Of a stretch of DNA of 64,000 bases, positions 17,176 to 29,505 are shown piece by piece. The notes under the pieces were generated by a model that was not told where the DNA came from, searched no databases, and saw only the letters and a list, made by a program, of their open reading frames with translations. The DNA lies in contig NZ_LR134477.1 in the NCBI RefSeq assembly GCF_900637975.1, positions 2,790,001 to 2,854,000 on the forward strand, given 5' to 3'. Numbering within the stretch: position 1 is the stretch's first letter; each line of letters opens with the position of its first letter. Made by a program: the position numbers and the translations under genes. This DNA is from Actinomyces viscosus. Its GTDB lineage: Bacteria; Actinomycetota; Actinomycetes; Actinomycetales; Actinomycetaceae.

Positions 17176-18012
17176 GTGCCTCTTTCCTCCCTCCGTCCGC
17201 GTTCCGTCGGCCAGGTCGCTGCGGCGGCCTTGATCGCCTCGGTGCTCGTGCTACCCCACCCCGCTGCTCGTGCGGATGACGCGAACGACGGGGACGTCGG
17301 CGCCTTCGCCGTGGTCAAGTGGGTCATGGACTACGACCTCATGCCCGTCGCCTACCATCCGGGCGCTTCGAGCGGTGCCCTCCTCGTGACCGGCGGATTC
17401 CCGGTCACCAATGTCGCCGCCAACTCGGGTATTGACCCCGACGACCTGGATGAGCTGCGTAAAAAGGAGTTCACCTTCACCTACCAGTGCGATGACGCCG
17501 CCAAGACCACGGGGACGATCACGGCCAAGGGTGATGGGAATCCGGTGAAGTCACCCGCGCTGCCTGTGGGAACCATGTGCGAAATTACTGAGGATCTGGG
17601 CAGCGCTCAGGCCGAGGGGTACGTCCTCGAGGACTGGGATTCGTCCGAGACGGTGAGGATCACGGGGGAAGGGGTTGATAATGTGTACTTCACCAACTAC
17701 TACTCCCCGACCCCGGACAAGCCTGCTCCTAGCCCTTCTCCGACCTCGGACAGGCCTACTGCCAGTCCTTCTCCGACCCCGGACACCGTGACGCCTTCGG
17801 CGAGCGCGTCCGTCACGCAGGGCAGCTCGGTTGAGCCCTCACCCAGTGGAACTGCGGAGGTGACGAGCCCGAACGGAACGACCCCCTCGACACCACCCGC
17901 TCCTCCCGCGCCGGTTCTGGCCAGCACGGGTCTGAGCCTGGCGGTCGCCCTGACCGGTCTGCTGGGCTTTGCCGGTGGGGCGGCTCTGCTCATCGCCCGC
18001 CGGCGCGCCTGA
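17176..18012 (+). CDS. Sortase-anchored surface protein (LASTG)
   Basis: A 278-residue cell-wall protein starting with GTG. It has an Arg-containing signal peptide with cleavage near A-R-A-D (about residue 34) and a single beta-sandwich domain (35-175) with two Cys (112 and 140 region: Y-Q-C-D-D and T-M-C-E-I). This domain resembles DUF5979, used in Gram-positive adhesins. A Pro/Ser/Thr-rich wall-spanning stretch follows (176-247), then the sortase motif L-A-S-T-G (248-252), a hydrophobic helix and R-R-R-A. It probably decorates the cell surface and may be an adhesin. Confidence 0.85.
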   Translation: MPLSSLRPRSVGQVAAAALIASVLVLPHPAARADDANDGDVGAFAVVKWVMDYDLMPVAYHPGASSGALLVTGGFPVTNVAANSGIDPDDLDELRKKEFTFTYQCDDAAKTTGTITAKGDGNPVKSPALPVGTMCEITEDLGSAQAEGYVLEDWDSSETVRITGEGVDNVYFTNYYSPTPDKPAPSPSPTSDRPTASPSPTPDTVTPSASASVTQGSSVEPSPSGTAEVTSPNGTTPSTPPAPPAPVLASTGLSLAVALTGLLGFAGGAALLIARRRA

Positions 18013-18035
18013 GTCAGGACCGCGCGCCTGCCACA

Positions 18036-18089
18036 CCCGCCCGGCTGGTCTCCCCCTTTTTCTCCTCAAGGGGAGACCAGCCGGGCGGG
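18036..18089. terminator. Long bidirectional-looking terminator hairpin
   Basis: A perfect 20-bp stem (18036-18055 with 18070-18089) with a 14-base pyrimidine-rich loop, 24 bases after the surface protein stop. It ends the plus-strand gene. Confidence 0.85.
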
Positions 18090-18313
18090 CTGCGTCATCT
18101 GGAGTGCGTCCTGTTCTCGCGGGTGGCCGCCGGCTGCGCTCGTGTTTCGGCCTCATCGGCACGGAAGTGTCCGGATGGGACGACTTTGACGAGGGGCCTG
18201 CGCAAGGCGGTTTGCATCTGCGCAGGTCAGGGCGTTGTGCATCTGTGGATGGCACGACCGGAGGGGGCAAAGTCGTCCCGTTCGGACAGAACTGGGCTGG
18301 TGGGACCGGCTGG

Positions 18314-19219
18314 TCAGCGCACGCCGCCGGTGCGGCGGGCGACGAGGGCCAGCAGGACCCACAGGATGCCGCCCACTCCGAGGACGGAGACGAGGATGGG
18401 CAGCATGCTGGCCGCATCCAGTTTCCCGGCCGTCGACATGGCCGACGATCCCAGGGACAGGGTCGTGCTGAGGATGCCCTGCGGGATGACGTAGACGAGA
18501 GGACTCTGGCTCGCCAGCAGCCCGAACCCGATGACGCAACCGACGAAGGCGACCGCCACGGGCGCGGCGAAGGACCGCATGGTCATGCTCAGCAGTGACT
18601 GCACCGCGACCAGCGGCGCCGCTCCCACGACCGCGAGGAGGCCCGAGACGATGAAGGTCGTGGGCATCGCGGGTCCCAGGCCCGCGACGACGGTGCCCGC
18701 CAGCCAGGTCAGTGCCAGCAGTACGACCTGCATGACCAGCACTGGCAGGAAGATGACCAGGGTCTTGGCCACCACGACGGCCACAGGGCTGTGCGGTGTC
18801 GTCCTCATGGCGTTCCAGCTGGTGCCGCGGTGCTCCGTCCTCCATGCGGTCGAGGCCAGTAGCGCCACCCCCAGCGAGCAGAACATCATCGAGTAGAAGA
18901 GCGCGACCTGCGAGCTGAGCGACACCCAGCCTCCGAACGCCTCACGATTCATCATGAAGTTGGCAGTCCCGGTAATGACAGCCAGTAGCGGCAGGAGAAC
19001 AGCCACCACCCACACCGAGGACCTTCTGAGCTTGATGACCTCGGCGGCCAGTAGGGAGCCGAAACCACTGCGCCGCCGACTGGAGGCTCCCGAACCGGCA
19101 GGGCGCGGGAGTGCGGAAGCCGGGCCGGTTGGTGTGGCGGGCACGGCAGAGGCCATGGCTGAGGCCGGTGCGGTGGCAGCGGTGAGCGGGGCATCGGCGG
19201 TAGATGCGTATGCGTTCAT
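18314..19219 (-). CDS. ABC transporter permease, LanE/LanG-like subunit
   Basis: A 301-residue membrane protein: a 60-residue Ala/Pro-rich tail, then E-V-I-K-L-R-R-S-S and six hydrophobic segments. This E-x-x-K-L-R/K start is typical of BcrB/LanE-type permeases of antimicrobial-peptide resistance pumps. The ATG at 19219 has GAGAGGTGATC upstream. It follows the sister permease after five bases. Confidence 0.75.
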   Translation of the reverse strand: MNAYASTADAPLTAATAPASAMASAVPATPTGPASALPRPAGSGASSRRRSGFGSLLAAEVIKLRRSSVWVVAVLLPLLAVITGTANFMMNREAFGGWVSLSSQVALFYSMMFCSLGVALLASTAWRTEHRGTSWNAMRTTPHSPVAVVVAKTLVIFLPVLVMQVVLLALTWLAGTVVAGLGPAMPTTFIVSGLLAVVGAAPLVAVQSLLSMTMRSFAAPVAVAFVGCVIGFGLLASQSPLVYVIPQGILSTTLSLGSSAMSTAGKLDAASMLPILVSVLGVGGILWVLLALVARRTGGVR

Positions 19220-19224
19220 GGGGA

Positions 19225-20157
19225 TCACCTCTCGATCCGGTCGAGCCGGTGGGTAGCGACAGCGAAGGCAAGGGAGGTCAGGACCAGGAACCCGGCGACC
19301 CAGGCCAAAGGCGGACTGACGTACTCGTAACCGGTCTTGCCTCCGGACATGACGAACGTGGCGGGAATGATGACGGCGTAGTAGCCCCAGGGCAGCAGGC
19401 GCGCCAGCGCCGGCGGGGCCAGCAGCATGAAGGCCCCAATGAGTCCGCCCAGCAGCCCCGCGCTGACGACGACCAGCTGGTTCTCCACGATGGTGGCGAG
19501 CCACAGGTGGAAGGCGCACATGGCCAGGTCCACGGCGATGAGCAGAACCGTGTAGGTGACCCAGGGGCCGACGTCGAGTGGGACACTGACGCCCATGATG
19601 CGCGCGAAGGCGACAAGGGCCGTGCTCTGAACGACGACGGCCGGAACGATGACGAGCGCCAGCGCGGCGAACTTGACCCGGCACAGGGCCCCGGGCGTCA
19701 GCCCCGACGTCGCCGCCAGGTTCCACCCGGCCCCGCTGTGCTCGATGTCGGTCTGCCGGCTGGCCAGGACCGCGGCGAAGACCGACCCGGTCATCGCGTT
19801 GACGAAGGCGGTGCCCAGCAGCAGCATCGCCCACGGCCTGGCGGCCGGGTTGTCGAAGGACCGGATCGTCGACTGGCTGAACAGGTTGATGCTACTCAGC
19901 ACCACCGAGGCGATGACGAGCAGCGCGGTCACCAGCAGCACGCGCAGGCGGCGCATCTTGAGGACCTCGACGCCCACGGAGGTCAGGAAGCCGAGTCTGG
20001 CTGAGCCGCGCGAACTGCGCTCCAACGTCGGAGCAGCCGCTGCGGGGGCCGGCCCGGCCTGGCCGCTTGCTCGACCGCCGGCGCCACCGACCACGGCGGG
20101 GGACTGGGCGGACTGAGAGATGGAAGGGACTGAGGAGAGCGCGATGCCGGTCATCAC
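19225..20157 (-). CDS. ABC transporter permease, LanE/LanG-like subunit (paralogue)
   Basis: A 310-residue membrane protein with the same layout as its neighbour: a flexible start, E-V-L-K-M-R-R-L near residue 65, then six membrane segments. The start is GTG at 20157 or ATG at 20154; both overlap the ATPase stop. Two unequal permeases with one ATPase is the LanFEG arrangement. Confidence 0.76.
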   Translation of the reverse strand: MMTGIALSSVPSISQSAQSPAVVGGAGGRASGQAGPAPAAAAPTLERSSRGSARLGFLTSVGVEVLKMRRLRVLLVTALLVIASVVLSSINLFSQSTIRSFDNPAARPWAMLLLGTAFVNAMTGSVFAAVLASRQTDIEHSGAGWNLAATSGLTPGALCRVKFAALALVIVPAVVVQSTALVAFARIMGVSVPLDVGPWVTYTVLLIAVDLAMCAFHLWLATIVENQLVVVSAGLLGGLIGAFMLLAPPALARLLPWGYYAVIIPATFVMSGGKTGYEYVSPPLAWVAGFLVLTSLAFAVATHRLDRIER

Positions 20158-21272
20158 AGGACACCTCCCCGTCCGGTGAGGTCCATGAAGACGTCCTCCA
20201 GACTCTGGGCCTCGCGGCGCACCTCGTGCAGCTCGACACCGGCGGCCGCCAGGCGGCTGATGAGCTCGGCCACCGACTCCTTCGACAGTCCCGGGATGCG
20301 CACGCCCTGCGCCGTGAGCACCGGGCCGGCGGCCGGATCGACGGGGTCGGGCACTCCGGGCGCCGCCGTCGAGGCCGCCTGGCCTGGAGCCTGCGACGGC
20401 ACGAGCCCGGCCAGCACCTGCGGGTCCAGGACGGCCTGCGGCGTCGGGGTGACGATGAGGATGTCCGGCACCGAGCGCTCCATGAGCTCGGTGCGCGTGC
20501 CCTGGAAGACGAGGCGCCCGGCCGACAGGATGCCCAGCGTGGAGGCCATGCGGTCGATCTCGTCGAGCAGGTGGCTGGAGACCATGACGGTGACGCCCTC
20601 GCCGGCGAGCTCGACCAGGAGGCGGCGCACCTCCTCGATACCGGCTGGGTCCAGACCGTTGGTGGGCTCGTCGAGGATGAGCAGCTCGGGCTCGCGGGCC
20701 AGCGCCAGGGCGATCCCCAGGCGCTGCTTCATGCCCAGCGAGTAGGTGCGCACCAGGCGGTCCTTGTGCTCGGTCAGACGCACGAGCGCCAGGGCGCGGT
20801 CGACCTGCTGCTCGCTCAGGCCCTGCATCTTCGCGGCGATCCGCATGTTCTCCGCGCCCGTGAGGTGGCCGTAGCCGGGCGGGTTCTCGATCATGGAGCC
20901 GGTGCGCGACATGATCTCGGCGCGCGTGGCCGGGGTGAAGGGCCGCCCGAGCACGTTGATCCGCCCGCGGGCGGGCGCCAGGAGCCCGAGCAGCATCTTC
21001 ATGGTCGTCGACTTGCCCGAGCCGTTGGGGCCGAGGAAGCCGTAGACGCTCCCGCGCGGCACCACGAGGTTCAGCCCCTCGACGACGGTGCGCTTGCCGA
21101 AGGTCTTGGTGAGGTCCTGAGTGAGGACGACGGCGTCGTCGGAGGAGCCGACGAGCGGGGCAGCGGCCTGCGGGAGGGCCGTCTGCCCGGGCGTGGGCTG
21201 GGGGCGGAGGCCGGCGGAGCGCGTCGGCAGCGGAGCGGATGGACTGGGTGGGAAGCGGTGTGAAGTCGTCAT
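20154..21272 (-). CDS. ABC transporter ATPase, LanF-like with E-loop
   Basis: A 372-residue ATPase. Walker A is G-P-N-G-S-G-K-S-T near residue 81. The Q-loop position reads M-I-E-N-P-P-G-Y, the 'E-loop' in which Glu replaces Gln and which is known from LanF immunity ATPases. The signature is Y-S-L-G-M-K-Q-R, and Walker B is L-L-I-L-D-E-P-T-N-G-L-D. A Pro/Ala-rich insert of about 45 residues precedes the last segment. The 50-residue N-terminal tail is disordered. The ATG at 21272 is uncertain, since in-frame starts exist up to 21353. It probably expels a cationic peptide, perhaps the one made at 1-11.7 kb. Confidence 0.82.
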   Translation of the reverse strand: MTTSHRFPPSPSAPLPTRSAGLRPQPTPGQTALPQAAAPLVGSSDDAVVLTQDLTKTFGKRTVVEGLNLVVPRGSVYGFLGPNGSGKSTTMKMLLGLLAPARGRINVLGRPFTPATRAEIMSRTGSMIENPPGYGHLTGAENMRIAAKMQGLSEQQVDRALALVRLTEHKDRLVRTYSLGMKQRLGIALALAREPELLILDEPTNGLDPAGIEEVRRLLVELAGEGVTVMVSSHLLDEIDRMASTLGILSAGRLVFQGTRTELMERSVPDILIVTPTPQAVLDPQVLAGLVPSQAPGQAASTAAPGVPDPVDPAAGPVLTAQGVRIPGLSKESVAELISRLAAAGVELHEVRREAQSLEDVFMDLTGRGGVL

Positions 21273-21416
21273 GGCGTCAAGCCTGCTCGCATACGGCAGG
21301 GCGATCATCAGCCCGTGGTCTGCTTCCTGAATCGGCGTGCTGGTCAGGCTCATACCCGAGTATGAAATCCCGGCCGGGGCCTCCGAGGCGCGCGGCGGCG
21401 ACGGTACGGTTCAGGC

Positions 21417-23003
21417 ATGAGAAAAGGGCGACGGGCCGGTGCGGCGCAGGTGGGATCGGTGACGTCCGGGCCGACGTCGCCCCGCCCCGTGCCGCTAGCC
21501 GGCACCATTCCGGCCGCCTGGCGCTACCCGAGCTCGGGCCCGTGGACGACGGTGAGCGACGTCGTCATCGCCATGGCCTTCGTCTTCCTGTGCCTCATCG
21601 GCCAGCCGGATCCGGAATCGGGGCTCGGATTCATCCAAAGGGCAGCGCCGGTGCTCTACCTCCTTCTGCTGGGCGCCTGCGCCCTGGCCATGGTGGTGAG
21701 GCGGCACTCCCCGCTGCTCTTCGTCGTCGTGGCCGGCGTCTGCCTGACGGCGCACCTGGTGCTGTTCACCGAGTTCTCCATCTTCTTCATCATCACAGGG
21801 GTCGTCGCGGTGGAGACGACGCAGTCCCGCCTGGAGGCGCCGTGGCGGTGGGTGGGGCTCGTCCTCGAGCTGGTGGGGGCGGCCGTGGCGACGACGCGGG
21901 CGCACGAGCTTATCGGGGACCAGGTCCACGGAGGCGTCGGACGATTGACACTCCTGACCAACGCCTGGCTGCTGGTTGCAGTGGCCGCTTTCGTCGGTGC
22001 CGCACGACGTCGCAGTCGCGACCGCTACAACCAGGCCTTCGAGCGGGCTGCGGTGCTCGAGGCGCAGCAGGCCGCTGAGCGGCGGCTCGCGGTCATTGAG
22101 ACCCAGCAGCGCATCGCCCGCGACGTCCACGACCTGCTCGGCCACAGCCTCACCGTCATCGCCATGCAGGCCGAGGGCGCCCGCGCCATCCTGGCCACCG
22201 ACCCGGACGCCGCCGACGAGGCCCTGGCCGTTATCGGGGAGACCTCCCGCCGCTCGGTGGACGAGGTGCACGCCCTGGTCGACATCCTGCGCTCCGATGC
22301 CCAGGAGGCCGGATGGCCCGACGGTGCCGCGGCCGCCGGAAGTGATGCGACCGCCGCGCCTGTTTCCGGCTCCGCTGCTGGTCGCGCCTCTGATGCCGGC
22401 GTTGCCGATGCGGGAGGTCTCGGTGCTGCCGGCCGTCCCACCGGTGGCGGCGGCAGTGCTGATGCCGTTGACCCCGGAGCCGAGGGCGGTGCCGAAACCG
22501 CAGAGGCGGCGTCGGGCCAGGAACGGGGTGCGGACCTCCTGTGGGAACCGGTGCGCCAGGCGCAGCGGGCGGGACTGCCCGTCACCCTGGAGACCGACCC
22601 GACCGGCCGGGTCCCGGAGCCTGCGGCGCAGGTCCTCCACCGGGTGGTCCAGGAGTCGCTGACCAACGTGCTGCGCCACGCCCCCGGCGCGGCCACGACC
22701 GTCTCGCTGCGCACCGCGGCGGGCCGGGCCGTCCTCGTCGTCGAGAACGCTCCGGCACCGGCGGGCTCACCGGCACCCTCGACGTCGGCGATCGGGGCGC
22801 CGGACGGTCACGGAGACGCAGACGCAGAGGGCGGCGAGATCCGACCAGGCCGGCCCGTGCACCAGGGCTTCGGCCTCATCGGGATGCGCGACCGGGTGAG
22901 CGACCTCGGCGGCGCCTTCACCGCCGGGCCCACGCCCGAGGGCGGCTGGCGGGTGAGGGCGGAGCTCCCCACCGGTTCAGACCTCCCCACCGGTCCAGAG
23001 TGA
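21417..23003 (+). CDS. Two-component sensor histidine kinase, NarL/DesK family
   Basis: A 528-residue membrane kinase. Five or six hydrophobic segments (about 45-190) form a sensor with almost no external loop. The dimerisation helix carries H238 in A-R-D-V-H-D-L-L-G-H, the HisKA_3 type. An Ala/Gly-rich linker (about 300-365) separates it from an ATPase domain with N-box H-R-V-V-Q-E-S-L-T-N-V-L-R-H-A and G-F-G-L-I-G-M-R-D-R. It is divergent from the ABC operon, so it likely senses a membrane-active peptide and turns on the pump. Confidence 0.87.
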   Translation: MRKGRRAGAAQVGSVTSGPTSPRPVPLAGTIPAAWRYPSSGPWTTVSDVVIAMAFVFLCLIGQPDPESGLGFIQRAAPVLYLLLLGACALAMVVRRHSPLLFVVVAGVCLTAHLVLFTEFSIFFIITGVVAVETTQSRLEAPWRWVGLVLELVGAAVATTRAHELIGDQVHGGVGRLTLLTNAWLLVAVAAFVGAARRRSRDRYNQAFERAAVLEAQQAAERRLAVIETQQRIARDVHDLLGHSLTVIAMQAEGARAILATDPDAADEALAVIGETSRRSVDEVHALVDILRSDAQEAGWPDGAAAAGSDATAAPVSGSAAGRASDAGVADAGGLGAAGRPTGGGGSADAVDPGAEGGAETAEAASGQERGADLLWEPVRQAQRAGLPVTLETDPTGRVPEPAAQVLHRVVQESLTNVLRHAPGAATTVSLRTAAGRAVLVVENAPAPAGSPAPSTSAIGAPDGHGDADAEGGEIRPGRPVHQGFGLIGMRDRVSDLGGAFTAGPTPEGGWRVRAELPTGSDLPTGPE

Positions 23004-23130
23004 AAGCCGATCGGGCTCATATGGCGAACCTCGCACAGCGTCGTCGGCACTTCGTCAGCACAAAACCGCACAGGTCGCACCCGGAGAGCGGATACTTCCG
23101 GTGAGTCGACGTCAAGGAGGGGAGGCGCCT

Positions 23131-23871
23131 GTGATCCGCCTGGGTCTGGCCGACGATGAGCCGCTGTTCACCATGGGGCTGGCCATGCTGCTGGGGGCTC
23201 AACCGGATATGGAGGTCGTCTGGCGGGCCGTCGACGGCAATGACGCCCTCATGCGCAACGCCGCCGAGCCGGTCGACGTGCTCCTGCTCGACGTGCAGAT
23301 GCCGGGCCTGGACGGTCTGGCCGCCACCCGCGAGCTCATGGCCCGCGGCATCACCGGGCGGATCGTCATCCTGACCACCTTCGACACCGACGGCTACGTC
23401 ATGGGCGCCATCGAGGCCGGTGCGGCCGGCTTCCTGCTCAAGAACACCCCGCCCCAGGACCTCATCACCGCGATCCGCACGGTCCACGACGGCGACTCCG
23501 TCATCTCCCCAGGGTCCACGCGGCGGCTGCTCACCGCCGTGCGCACCGGCCAGGTCAGCGGCGCTGGTGCCGGGGTCGGTGCCGCCAGCGGGCGCCACGT
23601 CTCCGAGGACTCGGTTGAGGCCGTCCGGGCGGCGGAGGCTGCCCAGCAGGTCGACGCCCTGACCCAGCGCGAGCGCGAGATCCTGGCGCTCATCGCCCTG
23701 GGGCTGACCAACCAGGAGATCTGCGACCGCGAGTGGCTGTCCATGCCCACGGTCAAGACCCACGTCAGCCACCTTAAGTCCAAGACCGGCTGCCGCGACC
23801 GGGTCCAGCTCGTGCTGCTGGCCCTGCGCGGCGGCGTTGTCGACCTCACCGACGTCCTGGGCCGGGCCTGA
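23131..23871 (+). CDS. LuxR-type response regulator
   Basis: A 246-residue regulator. The GTG at 23131 has an AAGGAGGGGAGG site just upstream and was preferred to the GTG at 23101. The receiver domain has acidic residues D-D-E near 8-10 and the phosphoacceptor D54 (L-L-L-D-V-Q-M-P-G). A 40-residue variable linker leads to a NarL-type helix-turn-helix (about 182-246: L-T-Q-R-E-R-E-I-L, N-Q-E-I, V-K-T-H-V-S-H-L). It pairs with the kinase 127 bp upstream and probably controls the LanFEG-like operon. Confidence 0.9.
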   Translation: MIRLGLADDEPLFTMGLAMLLGAQPDMEVVWRAVDGNDALMRNAAEPVDVLLLDVQMPGLDGLAATRELMARGITGRIVILTTFDTDGYVMGAIEAGAAGFLLKNTPPQDLITAIRTVHDGDSVISPGSTRRLLTAVRTGQVSGAGAGVGAASGRHVSEDSVEAVRAAEAAQQVDALTQREREILALIALGLTNQEICDREWLSMPTVKTHVSHLKSKTGCRDRVQLVLLALRGGVVDLTDVLGRA

Positions 23872-23880
23872 GCCAAGGGT

Positions 23881-26790
<2,910 letters not shown>

Positions 26791-27003
26791 GGTGATGTCC
26801 TCCCGAACGGAGACGCCGTGGCGGGACGCCGCCGGTCCTGCCGGTCGAGTCGCGTGCGGCCCCATGGGGTGGGGGTCGCAAGTGGTTCCGCTCACCTCGT
26901 AGTCTCCCCTGCGCGGCGGGCGCCTGTCACCCTGATGGTGGGGTTTGTTCTCCCCGGGGTGCGGTTCGGGGGCCGCCGGCGGGTGCGCGCCGCGCTGGAT
27001 GGG

Positions 27004-27160
27004 GGGCGTGTCACGCGCGCGGGGGCATTCGACGCCGTCGGGTGCGTGCGGCTCTGGCCGGGGGCCTTCTACGCGTACGGGGGCGGAAAACCTGCACCCG
27101 CACGCGCAGGATGTCCCCGGCCAGGTGAAAAGGCCCCCAGCGGCGAGATATGTCCCCGCC
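27004..27160 (+). repeat. Dispersed intergenic repeat, family 1, copy 1
   Basis: This stretch is closely related to 29317-29417 and 31062-31222. Shared blocks include GTGTCACGCG, GGTGCGTGCGGCTCTGG, GCGTACGGGGGCGGAAA, GCAGGATG-CCCC and GTGAAAAGG-CCCC, ending with AATGTCCCCGCC-like bases. It lies in the 385-bp gap between divergent pullulanase and DoxX-like genes, and ends 16 bases before the latter. Confidence 0.75.
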
Positions 27161-27175
27161 CGGGAGAATAGAGCC

Positions 27176-27592
27176 ATGAGTCGGTACTGCACGGTGACGC
27201 GGGTGGTCTTCGCGATCGTCTTCCTGGGCGGGGCGCTGGTTCACCTCTGCGTCGGGCGCTTCTCCCCGCACAGCTACGAGCCCTTCGGCAGCACGGCCCT
27301 GTGGCCCTGGCTCTCTGAGCTGTGGCGGGGCTTCGTCATGGCGAATATCGGTTGGCTGAGCCTGGCGGCGGCCGCCTTCGAGCTCGGAGTCGGCGTCGGG
27401 CTGCTCGCCCGCGGGCGAGTGCGACGGCTGGCGGTCCTGGCGGCGCTGGGCTTCTTCGCCTTCATCCTGGTCCTGGGCCACTCCTGGCCGGCGAGCAGCG
27501 CGTGGGAGGACTTCCTTGCGAACCGCGTCTTCACCCTGGTCATGGCCGCAGCACTGGCCCCGGTCCTGCGCGCGCCGGACCGGGCGCCTTGA
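27176..27592 (+). CDS. Small DoxX-like membrane protein
   Basis: A 138-residue protein with four hydrophobic segments and no enzymatic motif. The layout, with W and H residues in the first loop, suits DoxX/DUF-type four-helix membrane proteins. The ribosome site is weak (the sequence before it belongs to the repeat). The function is unknown. Confidence 0.6.
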   Translation: MSRYCTVTRVVFAIVFLGGALVHLCVGRFSPHSYEPFGSTALWPWLSELWRGFVMANIGWLSLAAAAFELGVGVGLLARGRVRRLAVLAALGFFAFILVLGHSWPASSAWEDFLANRVFTLVMAAALAPVLRAPDRAP

Positions 27593-27802
27593 GCCTGGCA
27601 GGTGGACGTCTTCGTCGACGCCTCAGGTGCCGCGGGCCGCTATCGTGTCCAAATCGGTAACAAAGGAGCTTTCGTGTTCTTCACGCCTGCAATAGAACCG
27701 CGGAATCATGCGGTTTCGTTTCGCCCGTTTCACTCTGCCCAAGCCCTTTGTGACAGATTTGGACATCCCCACGTCTGTTCTGCGCGGTTCCGGTCGCGTA
27801 CG

Positions 27803-27844
27803 ACTGGTTCGGCCCACCTGGAACCTGGAGTGGGCCGGACCAGT
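27803..27844 (-). terminator. Terminator hairpin after SPFH/RHH operon
   Basis: A 15-base arm (27803-27817) pairs with 27830-27844 with a single wobble position and a 12-base loop. It starts 29 bases past the RHH gene stop on the minus strand. The 281-bp gap holds nothing else clear. Confidence 0.65.
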
Positions 27845-27873
27845 CGAGGTTAGGGAGCAGCGGGCCGCCTCGC

Positions 27874-28131
27874 CTACTCGCTGTTGTCGGCGGGGCCGAT
27901 GTCGTCGGTAGGCTCGGTGGTGCGGTTCTTGCTGCCGTCCTTGCTCGGCCTGCCCCGCCCGCGCAAGGGGGCGGCCGTGACGCCGCGTCCGGCGTCGTCG
28001 AGCGCGCGTCGCAGGAGGACCTCGATCTGGGCGTTGACCGAGCGCAGGTCGTCCGCCGCCCACTTGGCGATGGCCGCGTGGACGGCGGGGTCCAGCCGGA
28101 GCAGGACCTGCTTACGCTCTTTTCCCGCCAC
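27874..28131 (-). CDS. Ribbon-helix-helix DNA-binding protein
   Basis: An 85-residue protein with an Arc/CopG-like core: K-Q-V-L-L-R-L-D-P-A-V-H-A-A-I-A-K-W-A (1-25) and S-V-N-A-Q-I-E-V-L-L-R-R-A-L (31-44). A basic and acidic tail follows, including G-R-G-R-P-S-K-D, an AT-hook-like patch. Such genes usually follow an SPFH/stomatin gene in actinobacteria, as here. It may be a regulator or antitoxin; no toxin partner is visible. Confidence 0.75.
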   Translation of the reverse strand: MAGKERKQVLLRLDPAVHAAIAKWAADDLRSVNAQIEVLLRRALDDAGRGVTAAPLRGRGRPSKDGSKNRTTEPTDDIGPADNSE

Positions 28132-28216
28132 GGTTCAAGCGTAGAGGGAGCCGGTCGGACGCTGGGTGGACCGTCTCGGACGACGAGGCCACGGTTCAAG
28201 CGTAGAGGGAGCCGGT
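28128..28216. repeat. 28-bp perfect direct repeat at SPFH stop / RHH start
   Basis: An identical 28-base sequence occurs at 28128-28155 and 28189-28216, 61 bases apart. The right copy covers the last codons and stop of the SPFH gene. The left copy overlaps the RHH start codon. It reads as a tandem duplication of the gene junction. Confidence 0.85.
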
Positions 28217-29188
28217 GTTGACGACGGGCTGGGTGCGCTGGTCGGAGCAGAGGACCACCAGGAGGTTGGAGACCATCTGGGCGCGGCGCTCGTCATCCAT
28301 GGTGACGATGTCGTCGTCCTCCAGGCGCGTGAGGGCCTGGTTGACCATGGTCACGGCGCCCTCGACGATCTGCTCACGGGCCGCGATGACGGCGCCGGCC
28401 TGTTGACGCTGCAGCATCGCCTGGGCGATCTCAGGGGCATAGGCCAGCGAGGAGATGCGCACCTCGACAATCTCCAGGCCCGCCAGCGCCACCCGGGCCG
28501 CGACCTCGGCCGCCAGCTCGGCGGAGACGAGGTCCGTGCCGCCACGCAGCGAGGTCTCGCCCGGGCCCGGCTCGTCATAAGGGTGGGTGGTGGCCACGTG
28601 GCGCAGCGCGGACTCGGCCTGAGCCTTGATGAACTCCTCGTAGGCCTCGACGGCGAAGACGGCGCGGGCGGTGTCGGCGACCTGCCACACGACGATGGCG
28701 GCGATGTTGACAGGGTTGCCGTCCAGGTCGTTGACCTTGAGCTCGTTGGTCTCGAAGTTGTGGACCTTGACGGAGACCTTCTGGCCCGTGGTCAGCGGTG
28801 GGACGAGCATGAGGCCGGTGTGGCGCACGGTTCCGATGTAGCGGCCGAGGAACTGGCGCACACTGGTCTCACCGGGGACTACGACGGTGAAGCTGCTGTA
28901 CAGGGTGAGGGCGATGAGCATTCCGACACATCCCACGGTGATGCGCAGCGCGGCTCCCGGCCTGCCCGCCTCCGCCGCGATGATGCCGAAGACGATGAGG
29001 GCCCCGGTGGCCACGGTGAGGGCCAGGATGGCAAGGAGCGCAAAGAGGGCGGCGCCCGAGCCTGCGGCCAGGGCAGGCTTCTCCGTAATGTCGACGCGGC
29101 TGGAGGGGTGCTCGGGAGCGTTGGTGGGCCGGTCCGAGGCGTCGGTAGGAACGGGGGAATCCGTGGGGCGAGCGGGGGATGCGGACAT
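28196..29188 (-). CDS. SPFH/band-7 (stomatin-like) membrane protein
   Basis: A 330-residue protein. A Pro/Ser-rich cytoplasmic start (1-45) is followed by two membrane helices (about 45-75 and 80-105) and then the SPFH domain (about 108-290: V-V-P-G-E-T-S-V-R, then [11 protein letters not shown]). Such proteins build scaffolds in membrane microdomains. The last residues are duplicated in DNA next to the RHH gene. GGAGG lies before the ATG. Confidence 0.88.
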   Translation of the reverse strand: MSASPARPTDSPVPTDASDRPTNAPEHPSSRVDITEKPALAAGSGAALFALLAILALTVATGALIVFGIIAAEAGRPGAALRITVGCVGMLIALTLYSSFTVVVPGETSVRQFLGRYIGTVRHTGLMLVPPLTTGQKVSVKVHNFETNELKVNDLDGNPVNIAAIVVWQVADTARAVFAVEAYEEFIKAQAESALRHVATTHPYDEPGPGETSLRGGTDLVSAELAAEVAARVALAGLEIVEVRISSLAYAPEIAQAMLQRQQAGAVIAAREQIVEGAVTMVNQALTRLEDDDIVTMDDERRAQMVSNLLVVLCSDQRTQPVVNTGSLYA

Positions 29189-29316
29189 GAGAACCTCCTT
29201 GAGTTATCAATATGATATCTATTTTTTGGAGAAACGCCATCATGTCAACCTGTGTTGTGCACTACGTCGTCGTGGGCGGGTCTCTTGGCGCGTACGGGGA
29301 CATTGTCGCGTTGGCG

Positions 29317-29417
29317 GGGGCGTGTCACGCGTACGGGGACGGAAAGCCCGCACCCGCACGCGCAGGATGGCCCCGGCCATGTGAAAAGGTCCCCGGCCGT
29401 GCGGAATGTCCCCGCCG
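29317..29417 (+). repeat. Dispersed intergenic repeat, family 1, copy 2 (short form)
   Basis: Same order of blocks as copies 1 and 3 but without the central GGTGCGTGCGGCTCTGG segment. It lies in the 317-bp gap between divergent SPFH and rarA genes, about 90 bases before rarA. Nothing else is evident in the gap. Confidence 0.72.
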
Positions 29418-29505
29418 GTGTTGGTCGGTGGGCGTTAGCAGGTACTGGCACCGGCGTCGGTGCGCGACCGGCATTCGTGTCACCGCCGGCCCCTACGATC
29501 GGGGT

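Noticed and set aside
22310..22530. Possible frameshift in the histidine kinase linker
   Set aside because: The Ala/Gly/Asp-rich stretch keeps frame and leads directly into a normal N-box, so it is a low-complexity linker.
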